Assembly (NCBI GenBank): GCA_022843805.1
Contig: JALHMY010000024.1
Span: forward strand, 36,155-100,154
From: Fuerstiella sp.
GTDB taxonomy: Bacteria; Planctomycetota; Planctomycetia; Planctomycetales; Planctomycetaceae
Length of the DNA: 64,000 nt
Direction: 5' to 3'
The translations under genes and the position numbers were made by a program. Of the stretch, positions 46,673-55,246 are shown piece by piece. A model generated the notes under the pieces. It saw only the letters and a list, made by a program, of their open reading frames with translations, did not search any database and had not been told where the DNA came from. Position 1 is the first letter of the stretch. Each line of letters opens with the position of its first letter.

Positions 46673-48258
46673 TGAAGCCAGCCGCAGCGGAGACAATGAC
46701 GGGAGCTGCAGCGAATCGGCTGCGACTGCATTCTGCCGAAACTGTCAGTGAGGCATCCTGCCGACTCATTGTGGGTGATGAACTTGCGGTACAGGTCCGA
46801 TCGCAGCAGGAACGCGCTCGACTTGCTCAGCCTGCATGGGCTGATGTACCCATGCAGGATCGCATCAGGATTCTGAAGAAATTACGTTTGGCAATTGCCG
46901 GTGATCCGCGAGCCCTGGCTTTGACAGTCGATCGCGAGAACCTTGCCGAAACTTTGGCGGCCGAAGTTCTGCCCTTACTGGATGCGTGCCGATTTCTGGA
47001 AACTGAAGCGCCCCGTATTCTGCAGGAAAAGCGGCTCGCCTCACGTGGTCGTCCGATGTGGCTTTGGGGCAACTCAGTCGTATTGTGCCCTGAACCGCTG
47101 GGTGTTGTGCTGATCATCGGCCCGTCGAACTATCCGTTAATGCTGCCCGCCATTCAGATGCTGCAGGCGATCGCGGCCGGAAACGCTGTTCTGATCAAGC
47201 CGGCGGCCGGATGTTCGAAGTGCGTTGAAACATTGATTGCCATGGCGAGGTCGGCGGGCGTGCCCGAGGGGCTGATTCAGCTATTGCCGGAGTCCCCGGC
47301 AGCAGCAACTCTGGCGATTCTCAGCGGCGTCGATAAAGTCTTTGTCACCGGCTCAGCTGACACCGGCAAAGCAGTCAGCCGTGAACTGGCCGAATCGACG
47401 ACGCCATCGGTTATGGAGCTCTCAGGCTGCGATGCGGTGTTTGTTTTGGAGGATGCCGATCTGCATCTGGTCAGCGACTGCCTGGTGTTTGGACTGATGT
47501 TCAACAACAGCCAGACCTGTATGGCGCCGAGGAGAGTCTTTGCCAGCAACCATCAGGCGGACGAGATTCTTCGCCTCCTGAAAGTGAAACTTGAATCGAG
47601 GATTCGAGCGCGGAACGATGAACCGCATGGATCGGCCAGGCCAAAGAGCAGTGCCGTAACGCTGAAAATTCGCGAAGCAATTGCCGATGGTGCGAAGCTT
47701 GTCTGCGGCTCAGTAACCGACGATATCCCATCCGAGCTTTCCGGGGTTGCGGTGCTTGACCACGTTAACTCTGACATGGCGGTCACTCAATCGGACATTT
47801 TTGCTCCGGTGTTGTCGTTCATCCGCGTTGAATCTGACAGCCAGGCGCTTCAGGAAAACTCGAAATGCCCGTATGCACTGAGTGCCACGGTGTTTGGTTC
47901 CACAGCTCGCTGCCAGCAGTTTGCTCTGCGGATTGATGCAGGATGTGTCGTGATCAACGACATGATTGCGCCTACTGCTGATCCCCGAGTACCGTTTGGC
48001 GGTCGCAGAATGAGCGGCCACGGAATGACCCGCGGCGAAGCAGGTTTGCTGGAAATGACACAGCTGAAGGCGATCGTGGAAACTCGAAGCTGGTTCAGGC
48101 CACATTTGCATCAGCCGACTTCGGCGGACGAAGACGTGCTGGAACAGCTCATTCGTCTGGAACATGCAGCCAGTCCGCTGCAGTCACTGAGGGCTGTGCC
48201 AAAAATGATCAGAGCGACGATAAAACAAATTCAACTCAGGCGAAGTCAGCGAACATGA
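46672..48258 (+). CDS. Aldehyde dehydrogenase, probable carotenoid aldehyde oxidiser
   Basis: 528 residues. The ATG shares one base with the TGA of the upstream desaturase (TGATG), so translation is coupled. Family features: IGPSNYPLMLPAIQM (cofactor-binding Asn-Tyr-Pro), FVTGSADTGKAV, catalytic Glu in VMELSGCDA and catalytic Cys in NNSQTCMAPRR, VPFGGRRMSGHG near the end. The position inside the carotenoid operon points to oxidation of a terminal aldehyde of a C30 carotenoid to the acid (4,4'-diapo-type), giving the attachment point for a sugar. About 70 extra residues at the C-terminus have no known role. Confidence 0.85.
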   Translation: MKPAAAETMTGAAANRLRLHSAETVSEASCRLIVGDELAVQVRSQQERARLAQPAWADVPMQDRIRILKKLRLAIAGDPRALALTVDRENLAETLAAEVLPLLDACRFLETEAPRILQEKRLASRGRPMWLWGNSVVLCPEPLGVVLIIGPSNYPLMLPAIQMLQAIAAGNAVLIKPAAGCSKCVETLIAMARSAGVPEGLIQLLPESPAAATLAILSGVDKVFVTGSADTGKAVSRELAESTTPSVMELSGCDAVFVLEDADLHLVSDCLVFGLMFNNSQTCMAPRRVFASNHQADEILRLLKVKLESRIRARNDEPHGSARPKSSAVTLKIREAIADGAKLVCGSVTDDIPSELSGVAVLDHVNSDMAVTQSDIFAPVLSFIRVESDSQALQENSKCPYALSATVFGSTARCQQFALRIDAGCVVINDMIAPTADPRVPFGGRRMSGHGMTRGEAGLLEMTQLKAIVETRSWFRPHLHQPTSADEDVLEQLIRLEHAASPLQSLRAVPKMIRATIKQIQLRRSQRT

Positions 48259-48333
48259 TTTCGCCGAAACCCGCAGGCCCGGCGCTCCGTCGGCGGGAAG
48301 GCGGAATTCTCCAGTCGGGCAAAGGAACGGAAC

Positions 48334-49890
48334 ATGCAGACTCAATCAGACGTGATCGTCATCGGCAGTGGTTTGGCCGGGCTGGCCTCAGCCTGCACAC
48401 TGGCCGCACGAGGCTACTCGGTGACTGTTGTTGAAAAGAACGAATGGCTGGGCGGTAAAGCAGCTCTGCTGGAAGATCAGGGCTACCGCTTTGATATGGG
48501 ACCAACGATTCTGACTCTTCCTTCTGTCCTTCGACGCGTTTTTATGGAAGCAGGTCGAAAGCTGGAAGACTATCTGAATATGGTTCGACTCGATCCGCAG
48601 TGGCGGTGCTTCTTCGACGATGGAAAACAGTTCGATCTTGTCGAATCATTGCCCGAGATGAAGAACCGTCTGCGGGATTTCACCGGCGCTGAAACAACCG
48701 GTCGAGGCTATGAGAAATTCATGGCAATCTCAAAAAAGCTGGATGAAGTGTCCGACAAATTTTTCTTCTGGAAGAGCGTCGGCGGAATCGCCGACACGAT
48801 GAATGTAAAGGAATCGTTCTCTCTGAATGTCCTGCGGGATGTCATGAGCCTTCGATTCGGCCGGACTGTGGCCGGGCTGGTACGGTCACATATTCCGGAT
48901 GCTCGCATCGCTCAGATGATTGATCATTTCACGCAGTATGTGGGCTCATCTCCGGAGGCGTCACCAGCCGTGCTCTGCGGGATCGCCCATATGCAGACGA
49001 ACGAAGGAATCTGGTATCCGATGGGCGGAACCAGAGCAGTCCCGGAAGCACTCGTCCGACTGGGCCGCGAACTGGGCGTAAAATATGTAACCGGACATCA
49101 GGTGAAGTCGATCGATTCGAAGTCCGGACGAGTGACCGGTGTGACTCTGGACAGCGGCGAGTCGCTAAAAGCGGAAACGGTTGTCTCGAACTCTGACTGT
49201 GTGCGAACGTGCGAAGAGCTGTTGCCGAAACAGGTGGCCGACAGGTTCCTGTCGAAAAGAAAGTTCGAGGCCGCGTGTTCCGGAGTCGTTCTGTATCTGG
49301 GTCTTCGAAAAAAATACGACCACATTCTGCATCACAACTTCGTCTTCAGTCGGGATCCGCACGTTGAGTTCAGCGAGATCTACAGTAAAGGTGAACCGGC
49401 AGCCGATCCCACGTGCTACGTTTGTGCGCCGTCGCTTTCAGGCGACAGGGTTGCTCCCGGAAATGGCGAAGCACTGTATGTTCTCGTTCATACACCGTAT
49501 CTGCGAAAGCATCACGACTGGAACAGAATGTTTCCTGCCTATCGCAGTGTCATCATAAACAAATTGAAGACGACAGCCGGCATGGAAGACATTGAAGATC
49601 GGATTGAAATCGAACACGCTCTGACTCCGGCTGATATCCATCGTCGTTATCACGTGCTGAACGGAGCGATTTACGGACTGGCAAGCCATGGCCGATTTAT
49701 GGGAGCATTCAAGCCTGCGAATCGCGTTTCGGAAATGAAGGGTCTGTACCTTGCCGGCGGTTCGGCGCATCCGGGACCAGGCATGCCAATGGTCATGATG
49801 TCCGGCTGGATCGCGGCGGATACAGTCGATCAGGATCTGAAGGGAGCGGGGGCGAAGACGGAAAAGAGCATGCAGGCGCGAGCTGCATAA
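48334..49890 (+). CDS. Second CrtN/CrtP-type carotenoid desaturase or oxidase
   Basis: 518 residues. FAD motif VIVIGSGLAGLASACTLAA and VVEKNEWLGGKAALLEDQG, then YRFDMGPTILTLPSVLRRVF; the C-terminus has GLYLAGGSAHPGPGMPMVMM with the family GG-x-HPG pattern. It is a paralogue of the gene at 45101-46672 and more similar in wording to classical phytoene/diapophytoene desaturases. AGGA lies 11 bases before the ATG. A small stem (GGACCTT/AAGGTCC, 49909-49926) lies 18 bases after its stop, in the 185-base gap before the acyltransferase; it has no T-run. Confidence 0.87.
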   Translation: MQTQSDVIVIGSGLAGLASACTLAARGYSVTVVEKNEWLGGKAALLEDQGYRFDMGPTILTLPSVLRRVFMEAGRKLEDYLNMVRLDPQWRCFFDDGKQFDLVESLPEMKNRLRDFTGAETTGRGYEKFMAISKKLDEVSDKFFFWKSVGGIADTMNVKESFSLNVLRDVMSLRFGRTVAGLVRSHIPDARIAQMIDHFTQYVGSSPEASPAVLCGIAHMQTNEGIWYPMGGTRAVPEALVRLGRELGVKYVTGHQVKSIDSKSGRVTGVTLDSGESLKAETVVSNSDCVRTCEELLPKQVADRFLSKRKFEAACSGVVLYLGLRKKYDHILHHNFVFSRDPHVEFSEIYSKGEPAADPTCYVCAPSLSGDRVAPGNGEALYVLVHTPYLRKHHDWNRMFPAYRSVIINKLKTTAGMEDIEDRIEIEHALTPADIHRRYHVLNGAIYGLASHGRFMGAFKPANRVSEMKGLYLAGGSAHPGPGMPMVMMSGWIAADTVDQDLKGAGAKTEKSMQARAA

Positions 49891-50074
49891 TGTGAACCGG
49901 GTAGTAGTGGACCTTGCTAAAGGTCCGGCAGCCAGGGATTGTTTAGCAGGATTCACGACCTCCAACCCGAACTCTTTATCCTGACGGAGCATTGGTATGA
50001 TGATCAGCCACAAAGCGTGATTGTCGTTCCGGCTGATGTGTTTGGAGTACATCAACGTTATACGCGGAATTGCC

Positions 50075-50878
50075 ATGTCCAGTCTGTCTTTAAAAATTCT
50101 GAACTGGGGGTTTCGTCGGTACGTTCGACGTTTCGTACAGAAGAATTTTAATGCTGTCCGGGTTTCTGGAACAGAAATGCTGGCTGATACGCATGGCAGG
50201 CCAGTCGTCTGTTTCATCAACCATCCCGGCTGGTGGGATCCAATGACGGGCGTGCTGATGACGGATCTGCTTTTTCCTGGCCGCCGATTCGCAGCTCCCA
50301 TGGATGCCGAGGCCCTGCGGAATTATCCCATTCTGGAGCGACTGGGATTTTTCTCTGTCGAACGTGACACCGCCAGCGGTGCGAAGGACTTTCTTCGGAC
50401 CAGTCGCGATCTGCTGAAGAACTCGAATACAATACTCTGGCTGACTCCGGCAGGTAAATTTCATGATATTCGACAGCCAGCATCATTCATGAGCGGCCTC
50501 AGTCACCTGGTCGACACTGACTTCACCGGAACCGCAATACCAATGGCGATTGAGTACACTTTCTGGAATGAGCGATCGCCGGAGTTACTTGTTCAATTCG
50601 GTTCTCCCGTTGCCTGTGCTGCACTCCCTGATGATCGAGACGCTCGGACGCATGAACTGGAGAACGCTCTGGCGACAACTCAGGCATCACTGGCGGAACT
50701 GGCGATTGCTCGCGATCCAAAAGGGTTCACGACCCTCGCGGCAGGCCGGGCCGGTGTGGGCGGACTCTACGACCTCTGGCGACGTGCAATCGCCAGTTTG
50801 CGCGGCAGAAAATATCAGGATCGACACACCAGCGAATCGTTGGTCTCAGCCAATGCCGTTCGAGGAGAACTCCGATGA
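50075..50878 (+). CDS. Lysophospholipid/carotenoid acyltransferase (PlsC-like)
   Basis: 267 residues from ATG at 50075 (the frame is open earlier to 50021). The acyltransferase HX4D motif is NHPGWWDP, preceded by VCFI; later blocks are FFSVERDT and LTPAGKFHD in place of the usual EGT box. The HX4D is immediately adjacent to Trp-Trp as in several glycolipid acyltransferases. In C30 carotenoid pathways an acyltransferase adds a fatty acid to the sugar of the carotenoid glycoside, and its coupling to the glycosyltransferase (ATGA overlap at 50875-50878) supports that role here. A phospholipid role cannot be excluded. Confidence 0.8.
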   Translation: MSSLSLKILNWGFRRYVRRFVQKNFNAVRVSGTEMLADTHGRPVVCFINHPGWWDPMTGVLMTDLLFPGRRFAAPMDAEALRNYPILERLGFFSVERDTASGAKDFLRTSRDLLKNSNTILWLTPAGKFHDIRQPASFMSGLSHLVDTDFTGTAIPMAIEYTFWNERSPELLVQFGSPVACAALPDDRDARTHELENALATTQASLAELAIARDPKGFTTLAAGRAGVGGLYDLWRRAIASLRGRKYQDRHTSESLVSANAVRGELR

Positions 50879-52122
50879 CCGCGGTCTGTGCGGCGATTTT
50901 CGTCTGGACAACTTTTGCAGCCAGCGTTTTCGTCTCTTCGATGTTCCTGATGAACCTGTTTTTCTTCCGGAAGGCCCGTCGTTTCAGCGAAACCGAGACG
51001 TTATTCGTGCACAACTCTGTCAACAGCCTGACAGATCCTGAGGCAGATTCCGGGAAAACGTCATTGCATCACGCCAGCTCCGCTGCCCCTTCCGAACCTT
51101 ACAATGTTTCGGTGCTGATTCCCGCTCGTAATGAAGCACTGCGAATTGGGCCGCTGCTGGAATCTGTTCTCGCCAGCGAAGGCGTCGACTGCGACCTTTG
51201 CGTTCTTGACGATGAAAGTCAGGACGGCACCGACGCGATTGTTGAGACTTTTTCGAAGCGGCACGACAATGTGCGATTGTTAAAAGGGATACCTGTCCCT
51301 CCAGGCTGGAGTGGCAAGCAGTTTGCCTGTTACCAGCTGGCTCAGCAGGCGAAGTACGACGAGCTTGTATTTCTGGATGCCGATGTCGCTCTTTCGAAAG
51401 ATGCATTGCTGCGAGCGGTCGCACAGCGGCGACAATCACGCGCCGATTTGCTGAGCGGATTTCCGCGGCAGAGAGTCATCACAATCGGCGAACAGCTTCT
51501 GATCCCTCTCATTCATGTAATACTTCTGTGCTTTCTTCCATTCGGCCTGATGCGATGGACGCGGATGACCGGAGCAGCCGCGGGCTGCGGACAGTTCTTT
51601 CTGACGACAAAGCGCGCTTATGAACTCAGCGGTGGACACTCTTCGATCCGACAGTCATTACACGACGGTATTCTGCTGCCTCGTGCGTATCGAATGTGCG
51701 GCCTGAAGACGGATCTGTTTGATGCGTCTGATGTCGCGACGTGCAGGATGTATGCGTCCTTCGAAGAAACATGGTCGGGGCTGATGAAAAACGCGGGCGA
51801 AGGTTTCGCAAAGATGCCGCTGCTGCCAGTGATGACCATCCTGATGCTCTTATCGTTTGTCTTCCCTGTCTTCAGTCTGGCTGCAGTGTCGGCAGGGTTC
51901 ATCAGCAAAGACTACATGATGATCGCCGTGACAGGCTGTGTTTTGAGTTATCTGCCCAGAGCAGTCTGCTGCCTGAGGTTTGACCGGGCATGGCTGGCCT
52001 GTTTGCTGAATCCACTTTCAATCATTCTGTTCCTGATCATTCAATGGACCGCGCTGATTCGCAGGTTGCGGGGAAAAGGCGTGCAATGGCGTCAGCGAAG
52101 TTATGAGATGGCGACATCATGA
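50875..52122 (+). CDS. Family 2 glycosyltransferase, CrtQ-like
   Basis: 415 residues. One N-terminal membrane helix, a GT2 catalytic domain (SVLIPARNEALRIGPLLESV, DDESQDGTDAIV, FLDADVALS as the DxD site, AGCGQFFLTTKRAYELSGGH), and two or three C-terminal helices (MPLLPVMTILMLLSFVFPVF and MIAVTGCVLSYLP onward). This layout matches 4,4'-diaponeurosporenoate glycosyltransferase CrtQ. It would transfer a sugar to the carotenoic acid made by the enzymes encoded upstream. Both ends overlap neighbours by 4 bases (ATGA), coupling it to the acyltransferase and the ABC ATPase. Confidence 0.85.
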   Translation: MTAVCAAIFVWTTFAASVFVSSMFLMNLFFFRKARRFSETETLFVHNSVNSLTDPEADSGKTSLHHASSAAPSEPYNVSVLIPARNEALRIGPLLESVLASEGVDCDLCVLDDESQDGTDAIVETFSKRHDNVRLLKGIPVPPGWSGKQFACYQLAQQAKYDELVFLDADVALSKDALLRAVAQRRQSRADLLSGFPRQRVITIGEQLLIPLIHVILLCFLPFGLMRWTRMTGAAAGCGQFFLTTKRAYELSGGHSSIRQSLHDGILLPRAYRMCGLKTDLFDASDVATCRMYASFEETWSGLMKNAGEGFAKMPLLPVMTILMLLSFVFPVFSLAAVSAGFISKDYMMIAVTGCVLSYLPRAVCCLRFDRAWLACLLNPLSIILFLIIQWTALIRRLRGKGVQWRQRSYEMATS

Positions 52123-53054
52123 CGGAGTTGTCGGCCACAAAGACATCTCCTGTGCTGACGCTGCAAAATGTTCGCAAAACCTATCGCGGACGCGAAGCGC
52201 TGAAGGGGATTTCACTGGAACTGCGTGCCGGAGAACTGCTTGGATTCTTCGGACCGAATGGCGCTGGCAAAACCACGATGATCCGCTGCATCAGCGGGCT
52301 GCTTAAACCCGACTCAGGCAAGATCATCCGACACCCGTTTGAGGATCCGGAGGACGATGAACCTGTTCGACTTGGCCTTGTGCCGCAAACCCCTGCAATC
52401 TACCAGGATCTGACAGTTCAGCAGAATCTGGAGGTCTTCGGACAACTGGAAGGCGTCAGAGGGAGAACATTGAAGCATCGAATTGGGGAAGTGCTGGAAT
52501 GGGCCGCTTTGAAAGATCGCACTCGATCCCTGGCGCGAACTCTGTCAGGAGGAATGCAGCGACGACTCAACATTGCCTGCAGCGTACTTCACGATCCCGA
52601 TATTCTGCTCCTGGATGAACCGACTGTTGGTGTGGATCCGCAAAGTCGCGAACGCATTTATGAGATGATGCGGCAGCTGACAGCAGATGGAACTGCAGTA
52701 TTGCTGACCACGCATCAGCTGGAAGAAGTGGAAACTCGCTGCGATCGCATCGTTATCATGGACCACGGCACGATCGTTGCTGACGGAACACTGAGCGAGC
52801 TTGTCAGCCGGACCATTGGTCAGCCCCATCGAGTCATCCTGAGATTCGATCGTCCATATCTGAATGCAGTTGAGTCGTTTGTGTTCGACGAACCACGAAC
52901 CTCGGCGACGTGCGCCCTGGCATCCATGAAAGAGCTGCCTCAGGTCCTGCTGGTGCTGAGGCAGCTCGATCAGGAACCCGCCCGGATTGACGTTCGGAGT
53001 TATGGGCTGCAGGACGTGTTTCTGGAACTGACGGGAAGGAGTCTGCGGGAATGA
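52119..53054 (+). CDS. ABC transporter ATP-binding protein
   Basis: 311 residues. Walker A GPNGAGKTTMIR, signature LSGGMQRRLNIA, Walker B DILLLDEPTVGVD and switch His in LLTTHQLEE are all intact. The tail after residue 220 resembles the C-terminal domain of drug/NatA-type exporters. The start overlaps the glycosyltransferase stop by 4 bases, and its stop overlaps the permease start by 4 bases, so all are translationally linked. With the permease it should form an ABC-2 type exporter; the operon context suggests a lipid-like carotenoid product as cargo, which is inference. Confidence 0.92.
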   Translation: MTELSATKTSPVLTLQNVRKTYRGREALKGISLELRAGELLGFFGPNGAGKTTMIRCISGLLKPDSGKIIRHPFEDPEDDEPVRLGLVPQTPAIYQDLTVQQNLEVFGQLEGVRGRTLKHRIGEVLEWAALKDRTRSLARTLSGGMQRRLNIACSVLHDPDILLLDEPTVGVDPQSRERIYEMMRQLTADGTAVLLTTHQLEEVETRCDRIVIMDHGTIVADGTLSELVSRTIGQPHRVILRFDRPYLNAVESFVFDEPRTSATCALASMKELPQVLLVLRQLDQEPARIDVRSYGLQDVFLELTGRSLRE

Positions 53055-54559
53055 TGCTGACGATCCTTCGCATACTGTTCCTTCGCCTGCGTAATAATCC
53101 GCTGGAGCTGATGCTGGTATTCGTAATGCCGGTCGTTTTCTTCAGCATCTTTGCAGCCATATTCAGCAACGGAATCGCAACAGGCAGCGATAAAAAGCTG
53201 CGAGTTGGCTGGATCGCCAGCCGCGAGACCGCGCTGGGGGTTGAGTTGCGTGCCTTTCTCGAATCGAATTCGTCACTGGATTGTACGCCGCTGATTTCAG
53301 CGCCATCGAGTGTCGACGAAGAAGCTGAGCTCCAACAGGAACAACTCGATGATGAAACCACCGACAAAATCATCGCCGACGCGCAAAGAACTGGTCGCTA
53401 TGACCTGATTGTCAGGCTGCCGCTGGATTTCCCTTCGAAACTGCTCGATGGAGAAGACTCCGTACCATGTCCCGTGCAGTTGGTGACTGACGGGCAGAAT
53501 CCAATGGCCGTCGCGATGGTGACATCCGTGGTAACGGGATTCTTTGCTCAGAAGAAAGCCTCAATGGCAGCCGAACAGTTGATGGGTCTTGTCTCAGCGG
53601 CAAAGCACGCCAACGGATACGGCAACCCGGTAAACGCCGACCAGTCATCAGCCATGGACGGGAACGCTGCCGCAGTTGCACAACAATCTCGCGGAGTTCG
53701 GTATTTTAGTCCTGTGAACGACCCGTCGAAAATCTTCGGGAACGATCCGATGAGCGAATGGCTGATCAGCGACCCATCCGGCGTGACTTCGCTGAATGGT
53801 GTGATCGGTATTCCGGAAGACTGGGCGATGACTCCGGAGAAATCAGAACAGACCACAGCGGAACTGATCGAACAGGCGCTGGCGGAAAAGCCGGTCTCTG
53901 AAATCTCAGACACAGTCAGTATCAGTGTCGAAATTCCTCAGGCAGCCACGCAGGAGAATCCTCGCATCGCCATGTACGCCGCCGGAATTGCAGTATTGTT
54001 TCTGCTGTTTTCCTCCACTGGTAACGCAGCGGCACTGCTGGAGGAAGCGGAATCAGGAACTCTGGACCGAATCCTGATCAGCCGGGCGGGGCTGTTTCAT
54101 ATCGTCGGTGGCAAGTGGCTGGGCATACTGCTTTTGGGTTGTATGCAAATCACCGTGATGTTTCTGTGGGCAGAACTTGTTTTCAGAATTCAGCTTGCAC
54201 GACATGTGCTCGGATTCTGTGTAATGACATTCAGCACTGCAGCCGCCACCGCAAGTTTTGCGATGCTGCTGGCCACTCTCTGCAAATCCCGCGCGCAACT
54301 GAACGCTGTTTCTGTCGTCATAATTCTGAGTATGTCGGCCGTTGGCGGAAGCATGATTCCACGCTTTGCCATGAGCGATCGAATGAAAGAGATTGGTCAG
54401 TGGACGTTTAACGCATGGGCTCTGGATGGCTACCAGAAAGTGTTCTGGTATCAGTCTCCGGTAACCAGTCTTGTCAACGAGGTCTCCGTTCTGCTTGGCA
54501 GCGCCCTGGTCCTTGGTCTGCTGGCTTTGGTGTTCTCACAACGCTGGAAACGCGGGTGA
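53051..54559 (+). CDS. ABC-2 type transporter permease
   Basis: 502 residues. One N-terminal membrane helix (LMLVFVMPVVFFSIFAAIF), a large extracytoplasmic domain (about 40-300), then five C-terminal helices (IAMYAAGIAVLFLLFS; GKWLGILLLGCMQITVMFLW; FCVMTFSTAAATASFAMLLA; AVSVVIILSMSAVGGSM; LLGSALVLGLLALVF) and the LEEAESGTLDRILISR coupling helix. It is of the NatB/YhgE-like ABC-2 class. The partner ATPase gene lies directly upstream with a 4-base overlap. A DUF2141 gene follows after 16 bases. Confidence 0.88.
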   Translation: MMLTILRILFLRLRNNPLELMLVFVMPVVFFSIFAAIFSNGIATGSDKKLRVGWIASRETALGVELRAFLESNSSLDCTPLISAPSSVDEEAELQQEQLDDETTDKIIADAQRTGRYDLIVRLPLDFPSKLLDGEDSVPCPVQLVTDGQNPMAVAMVTSVVTGFFAQKKASMAAEQLMGLVSAAKHANGYGNPVNADQSSAMDGNAAAVAQQSRGVRYFSPVNDPSKIFGNDPMSEWLISDPSGVTSLNGVIGIPEDWAMTPEKSEQTTAELIEQALAEKPVSEISDTVSISVEIPQAATQENPRIAMYAAGIAVLFLLFSSTGNAAALLEEAESGTLDRILISRAGLFHIVGGKWLGILLLGCMQITVMFLWAELVFRIQLARHVLGFCVMTFSTAAATASFAMLLATLCKSRAQLNAVSVVIILSMSAVGGSMIPRFAMSDRMKEIGQWTFNAWALDGYQKVFWYQSPVTSLVNEVSVLLGSALVLGLLALVFSQRWKRG

Positions 54560-54575
54560 CCAACTGGACGTACTC

Positions 54576-55229
54576 ATGAAAACAATCAAATCGCCCGTTG
54601 TGCTTTTGCTCACGATCATGGGCCTTGCGAGCAGCTTCCTGCTGCTGCAGAAACCGATGCAATCCCCGCCTGCAGCGTCAGATGACAAGCTGAATGAACC
54701 CCGAATCACGCCTGCCGAATTTGCAGTGACCGCCCTTCCGACTGCTGCACGGCCCGCTGAGTCTATGGACTTGGGTGCCGAGTCTGATTCGAAGACAGCT
54801 TTCATGAACGCCAGCGGAACCGCGATGGGCGACTCCGCTGACACAGCTCCCGCTGCTGTTCGCAGGATTACTTTCTGCGTCACAGGTTTGACCGCGAAAA
54901 CATCCAGCCTTTATGTTGCTGTATTCGAATCAGAAGCTGGATTCCCCAGGCCGGAAAGCAGCAGCAGGACGACCGTTGTCTCCGCGACAGAAAATCCGGT
55001 TCGATTTTCACTTGAACTGCCACAAAATCACCCTGTGGCTATCGCCGTTTTTCAGGACATTGATGGAAACGGAAAGCTGTCAAAAAACCAGATCGGTATT
55101 CCCACGGAACCGTACGGATTTTCAAACAACGCGAGAGGACTCCTTGGACCACCTTCGTTCCGGCAGGCAGCTCTCAGGATCAGCGATGACGATAACATCG
55201 CTGATCCCATCGAGATCAAAGTGCGATAG
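54576..55229 (+). CDS. DUF2141 exported protein
   Basis: 217 residues from the ATG at 54576 (the frame is open to 54471, inside the permease gene). An N-terminal membrane anchor or uncleaved signal (VVLLLTIMGLASSFLLL) is followed by a ~75-residue low-complexity linker and a DUF2141 domain (about 95-215): FCVTGLTAKTSSLYVAVFES, AIAVFQDIDGNGKLSKNQIG, IPTEPYGFSNNARGLLGPPSF. DUF2141 proteins are often neighbours of carotenoid genes in other bacteria; the function is unknown. It is the last gene of the operon and ends 17 bases before the convergent zinc-finger gene. Confidence 0.85.
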   Translation: MKTIKSPVVLLLTIMGLASSFLLLQKPMQSPPAASDDKLNEPRITPAEFAVTALPTAARPAESMDLGAESDSKTAFMNASGTAMGDSADTAPAAVRRITFCVTGLTAKTSSLYVAVFESEAGFPRPESSSRTTVVSATENPVRFSLELPQNHPVAIAVFQDIDGNGKLSKNQIGIPTEPYGFSNNARGLLGPPSFRQAALRISDDDNIADPIEIKVR

Positions 55230-55246
55230 AGCCTGCTGAAGACGAG

